From NCBI GenBank assembly GCA_964528595.1, contig CAZGTM010000023.1, positions 1 to 57,958 on the forward strand: DNA of 57,958 bases. The letters are read 5' to 3'. The position numbers were made by a program, and so were the translations under genes. Source of the DNA: CAYFKJ01 sp964528595 (GTDB taxonomy: Bacteria; Pseudomonadota; Alphaproteobacteria; UBA2966). How positions within the stretch are numbered: position 1 is the first letter of the stretch; each line of letters opens with the position of its first letter. The notes under the pieces were generated by a model. That model worked only from the letters and a program-made list of their open reading frames with translations, searched no databases and had not been told where the DNA came from. Below, piece by piece: positions 56,084 through 57,958 of this stretch.

Positions 56084-57316
56084 ATGCTTGACCGACTGCA
56101 GCAAGCCGTGAACGAAAACCCGCGGCTGGTGGAACGCGGACACCTGGTCTCCCTGGACATCCAGATTGGCATCGGCGGCGAAGACCATATCGTGACGATC
56201 GAGAAAGGCGGCATCGCCGCCCACCGGCCCCGGCGGCTGGCGGTGGAGGGCGGCGTGTTTTGCCTGAGCGCGGACAGCGAGGTCTGGGAGGAACACTGGG
56301 CGGAATCCCCGAAGCGCGACTATCACGATCTCTTTTCGCTGCTGTCGTCGGGCAAAGCGCGCCTCGACGGCGATATCAAGCCGCTGATGCGACACCTGCT
56401 TTATTTCAAGGACCTGTTCGCCGCCCCCCGGCCGCGATCCGTCTTGGCCACCCCAGCCAAAGCCGTAACCGGCGCCGCGTTCGAACCCATCACCGGGCGC
56501 TACGCCGAGATGACCCTGGGCGGCGAGACCTCGCGCGTTTACATCGAAGAGGCCGGCCACGGCATCCCGCTGGTCTGCCTGCACACCGCCGGTTCCGACG
56601 GCCGTCAGTTCCGACACATGCTGTGCGATCCCGCCATTACCGACCATTACCGGGTGATCGCCTTCGATCTGCCCTGGCACGGCAAGTCCAACCCGCCCGC
56701 GGGCTGGCAGGACGCGCCTTACCAACTCACCACCGAGCGTTACTTGCGCATCGTCGAGGATTTTTGCCAGGCGATGGACCTCGACACCCCGGTGCTGATC
56801 GGCTGTTCCATGGGCGGGCGCATCGTCCTGCATCTGGCGCTGGCCGCGCCGGACGATTATCGCGCCGTCATCGCGTTGGAGGGCGCCGACCGGCTGGAAC
56901 CTTATTACGACACTTCCTGGCTGCACCGCGGCGACGTGCACGGCGGCGAGATCAGCGCCGGTTATGTCTCGGGCCAGGTGGCGCCGCAAAGCCCGGACGA
57001 ATACCGCTGGGAAACCCTGTGGCACTACATGCAATCCGGCCCCGGCATCTTCAAGGGCGATCTATATTTCTACTGGCAGGACGGCCATTTCGACGCCCGC
57101 TCCAGCCGCATCGATACCATCAAGTGCCCGGTCTACCTGCTATCCGGCGAGTACGACAATTCCTGCACGCCCGAACGCATGCTGGCCACCGCCGACCGCA
57201 TTAAGGGCTCGAAGGCCGTCATCATGGACGGCCTCGGCCACTTCCCCATGTCGGAAAACCCGGAACGCTTCGCCGGGCACCTGTTGCCGGTGCTGAACGA
57301 AATTCGCGGCGGTTAG
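56084..57316 (+). CDS. Alpha/beta hydrolase with N-terminal SCP2-like domain
   Basis: 410 residues. Residues 1-~120 look like an SCP2-type sterol/lipid-carrier module (HIVTIEKGGIAAHRPRRLAVEGGVF, SGKARLDGDIKPLMRHLLYFKDLF). Residues ~140-410 are an alpha/beta hydrolase: oxyanion LVCLHTAGSDG, RVIAFDLPWHGKS, nucleophile Ser242 in GCSMGGR, acid Asp in LLSGEYDNSCTPE and His in DGLGHFPMSENPERF. The fusion suggests a hydrolase acting on a lipid or CoA ester delivered by the carrier part. GGGGA precedes ATG 56084. Divergent from the crotonase. Confidence 0.87.
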   Translation: MLDRLQQAVNENPRLVERGHLVSLDIQIGIGGEDHIVTIEKGGIAAHRPRRLAVEGGVFCLSADSEVWEEHWAESPKRDYHDLFSLLSSGKARLDGDIKPLMRHLLYFKDLFAAPRPRSVLATPAKAVTGAAFEPITGRYAEMTLGGETSRVYIEEAGHGIPLVCLHTAGSDGRQFRHMLCDPAITDHYRVIAFDLPWHGKSNPPAGWQDAPYQLTTERYLRIVEDFCQAMDLDTPVLIGCSMGGRIVLHLALAAPDDYRAVIALEGADRLEPYYDTSWLHRGDVHGGEISAGYVSGQVAPQSPDEYRWETLWHYMQSGPGIFKGDLYFYWQDGHFDARSSRIDTIKCPVYLLSGEYDNSCTPERMLATADRIKGSKAVIMDGLGHFPMSENPERFAGHLLPVLNEIRGG

Positions 57317-57326
57317 GCGGTCCCCA

Positions 57327-57958
57327 CTAGTCGTAGACCTGGCGGGGCAGCCAGAGGGAAATCTCGGGCTGCCACATCACCAGGATCAGCACCGAGGCCT
57401 GCAGGATCACGAAGGGAATGATGCCCCGGTAGATACTGATGGTGCGGACCTCGGGCGGGGCGATGCCTTTGAGGTAGAATAGGGCGAAGCCGAAGGGCGG
57501 CGTCAGGAACGAGGTCTGCAGGTTGATCGCCACCAGCACGGTAAACCAGAAAATCATTTCTTCCTGGGCCACGTGATCACCAAAATCAAGTTCCGCCACC
57601 ATGGGCGCAAACACCGGCAGGATAATCAAGGTGATTTCGATCCAGTCGAGAAAGAAGCCCAGGATGAAGACGATGCCCATAATCAGGAAGAGCAAACCCC
57701 AGGAGCCCAGCCCGGCCTCGAGGATCAGCTCCTCGACGATATCGTCGCCGCCCAGCGAACGGAAGACGTAGGCGAAAGCGGTGGCGCCGATGATGATGAA
57801 GAAGATCATGGCGATGGTGAGGCCGGATGAGTGGCTGACGCCCTTGAGAATGTCCCACTTGAGCCGCCCCTTTATCCAGCCCAGGAATAGCGCGCCGAAG
57901 GCGCCGACCGCGCCGGCTTCGCTCGGCGTCGCCAGGCCGAACAGGATGGAGCCCTTGA
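57327..57958 (-). CDS. dctM: TRAP transporter large permease (DctM-like), N-terminal part outside window
   Basis: Open to the right edge on the minus strand and ending at 57327, so about 210 C-terminal residues are present. The frame from the edge includes PSEAGAVGAFGALFLG, the highly conserved DctM segment, then FIIIGATAFAYVF, MGIVFILGFFLDWIEITLIILPVF and QTSFLTPPFGFALFYLKG with multiple membrane helices. TRAP transporters import carboxylates with a periplasmic binding protein and a sodium gradient; the small permease and binding protein are expected beyond the window. The gene is convergent with the hydrolase. Confidence 0.93.
   Translation of the reverse strand, partial: KGSILFGLATPSEAGAVGAFGALFLGWIKGRLKWDILKGVSHSSGLTIAMIFFIIIGATAFAYVFRSLGGDDIVEELILEAGLGSWGLLFLIMGIVFILGFFLDWIEITLIILPVFAPMVAELDFGDHVAQEEMIFWFTVLVAINLQTSFLTPPFGFALFYLKGIAPPEVRTISIYRGIIPFVILQASVLILVMWQPEISLWLPRQVYD

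Overview
The window reads as a stretch of chromosome from a free-living, motile, high-GC alphaproteobacterium, most like Rhodospirillales or related marine lineages. This rests on the usg-type gene, a short intron-free flagellin behind a sigma-54 promoter, a CheZ-like phosphatase, a DctM-type TRAP transporter and dense acyl-CoA catabolism. Only the first ~1.07 kb differs: it is AT-richer, holds a clipped hypothetical gene and a YwqK/MORN-type repeat protein, and runs abruptly into the middle of a cheZ-like gene. That seam is either a real recombination junction or an assembly chimera.

Layout. 1-3.1 kb: AT-rich segment, 5'-truncated cheZ-like gene, sigma-54 promoter, flagellin. 3.3-9.5 kb (+): a compact CoA-ester operon (MaoC hydratase, acyl-CoA dehydrogenase, two CaiB-type CoA-transferases, a second acyl-CoA dehydrogenase, alpha/beta hydrolase). 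9.5-17.9 kb: mixed single genes (Sel1-like protein, persulfide dioxygenase-rhodanese fusion, crotonase, YtoQ, sterol-desaturase-like oxygenase, PA14-like secreted protein, EthD, NADP-glutamate dehydrogenase, tandem DUF427, STAS-like). 17.9-42.6 kb: a cyclic-ureide (hydantoin-like) island. It has a dihydropyrimidinase/hydantoinase, an ABC importer of the spermidine/putrescine type split over two strands, a 910-residue flotillin, two ATP-dependent hydantoinase/oxoprolinase pairs (HyuA/HyuB), two N-carbamoylsarcosine-amidase-like cysteine hydrolases, a NodB-fold deacetylase/ureidase, a CobW metallochaperone with a small MCGLCG protein, an HMG-CoA-lyase-like enzyme and a YrdC/Sua5-like protein. 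42.7-51.3 kb (-): acyl-CoA synthetase, SLC13 permease, crotonase, SCP-x-type thiolase, HMG-CoA-synthase-like/DUF35 fusion, acyl-CoA dehydrogenase and MaoC, apparently one long transcription unit running into HyuA2/HyuB2. 51.5-58 kb: CoA-transferase, CitE-type lyase, class III adenylate cyclase, crotonase, SCP2-like/hydrolase fusion, and a TRAP permease cut by the right edge.

How the parts could fit (inference). The importer brings in a nitrogenous ring compound, the dihydropyrimidinase and the two ATP-dependent hydantoinases open cyclic ureide bonds, the carbamoyl amidases release CO2 and ammonia, and the carbon skeleton is activated to CoA esters and degraded by the surrounding dehydrogenase, hydratase, thiolase and lyase enzymes. 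The most unusual items are the flotillin with a duplicated ~200-residue coiled-coil module lying between hydantoinase and transporter genes, the extra N-terminal domain on HyuB1, a near-consensus CIRCE palindrome before usg, the three FliM-like CheY-docking peptides on the CheZ-like protein, and an HMG-CoA-synthase-like/DUF35 fusion that lacks the catalytic cysteine. No rRNA, tRNA, CRISPR array, transposase or integrase was seen.
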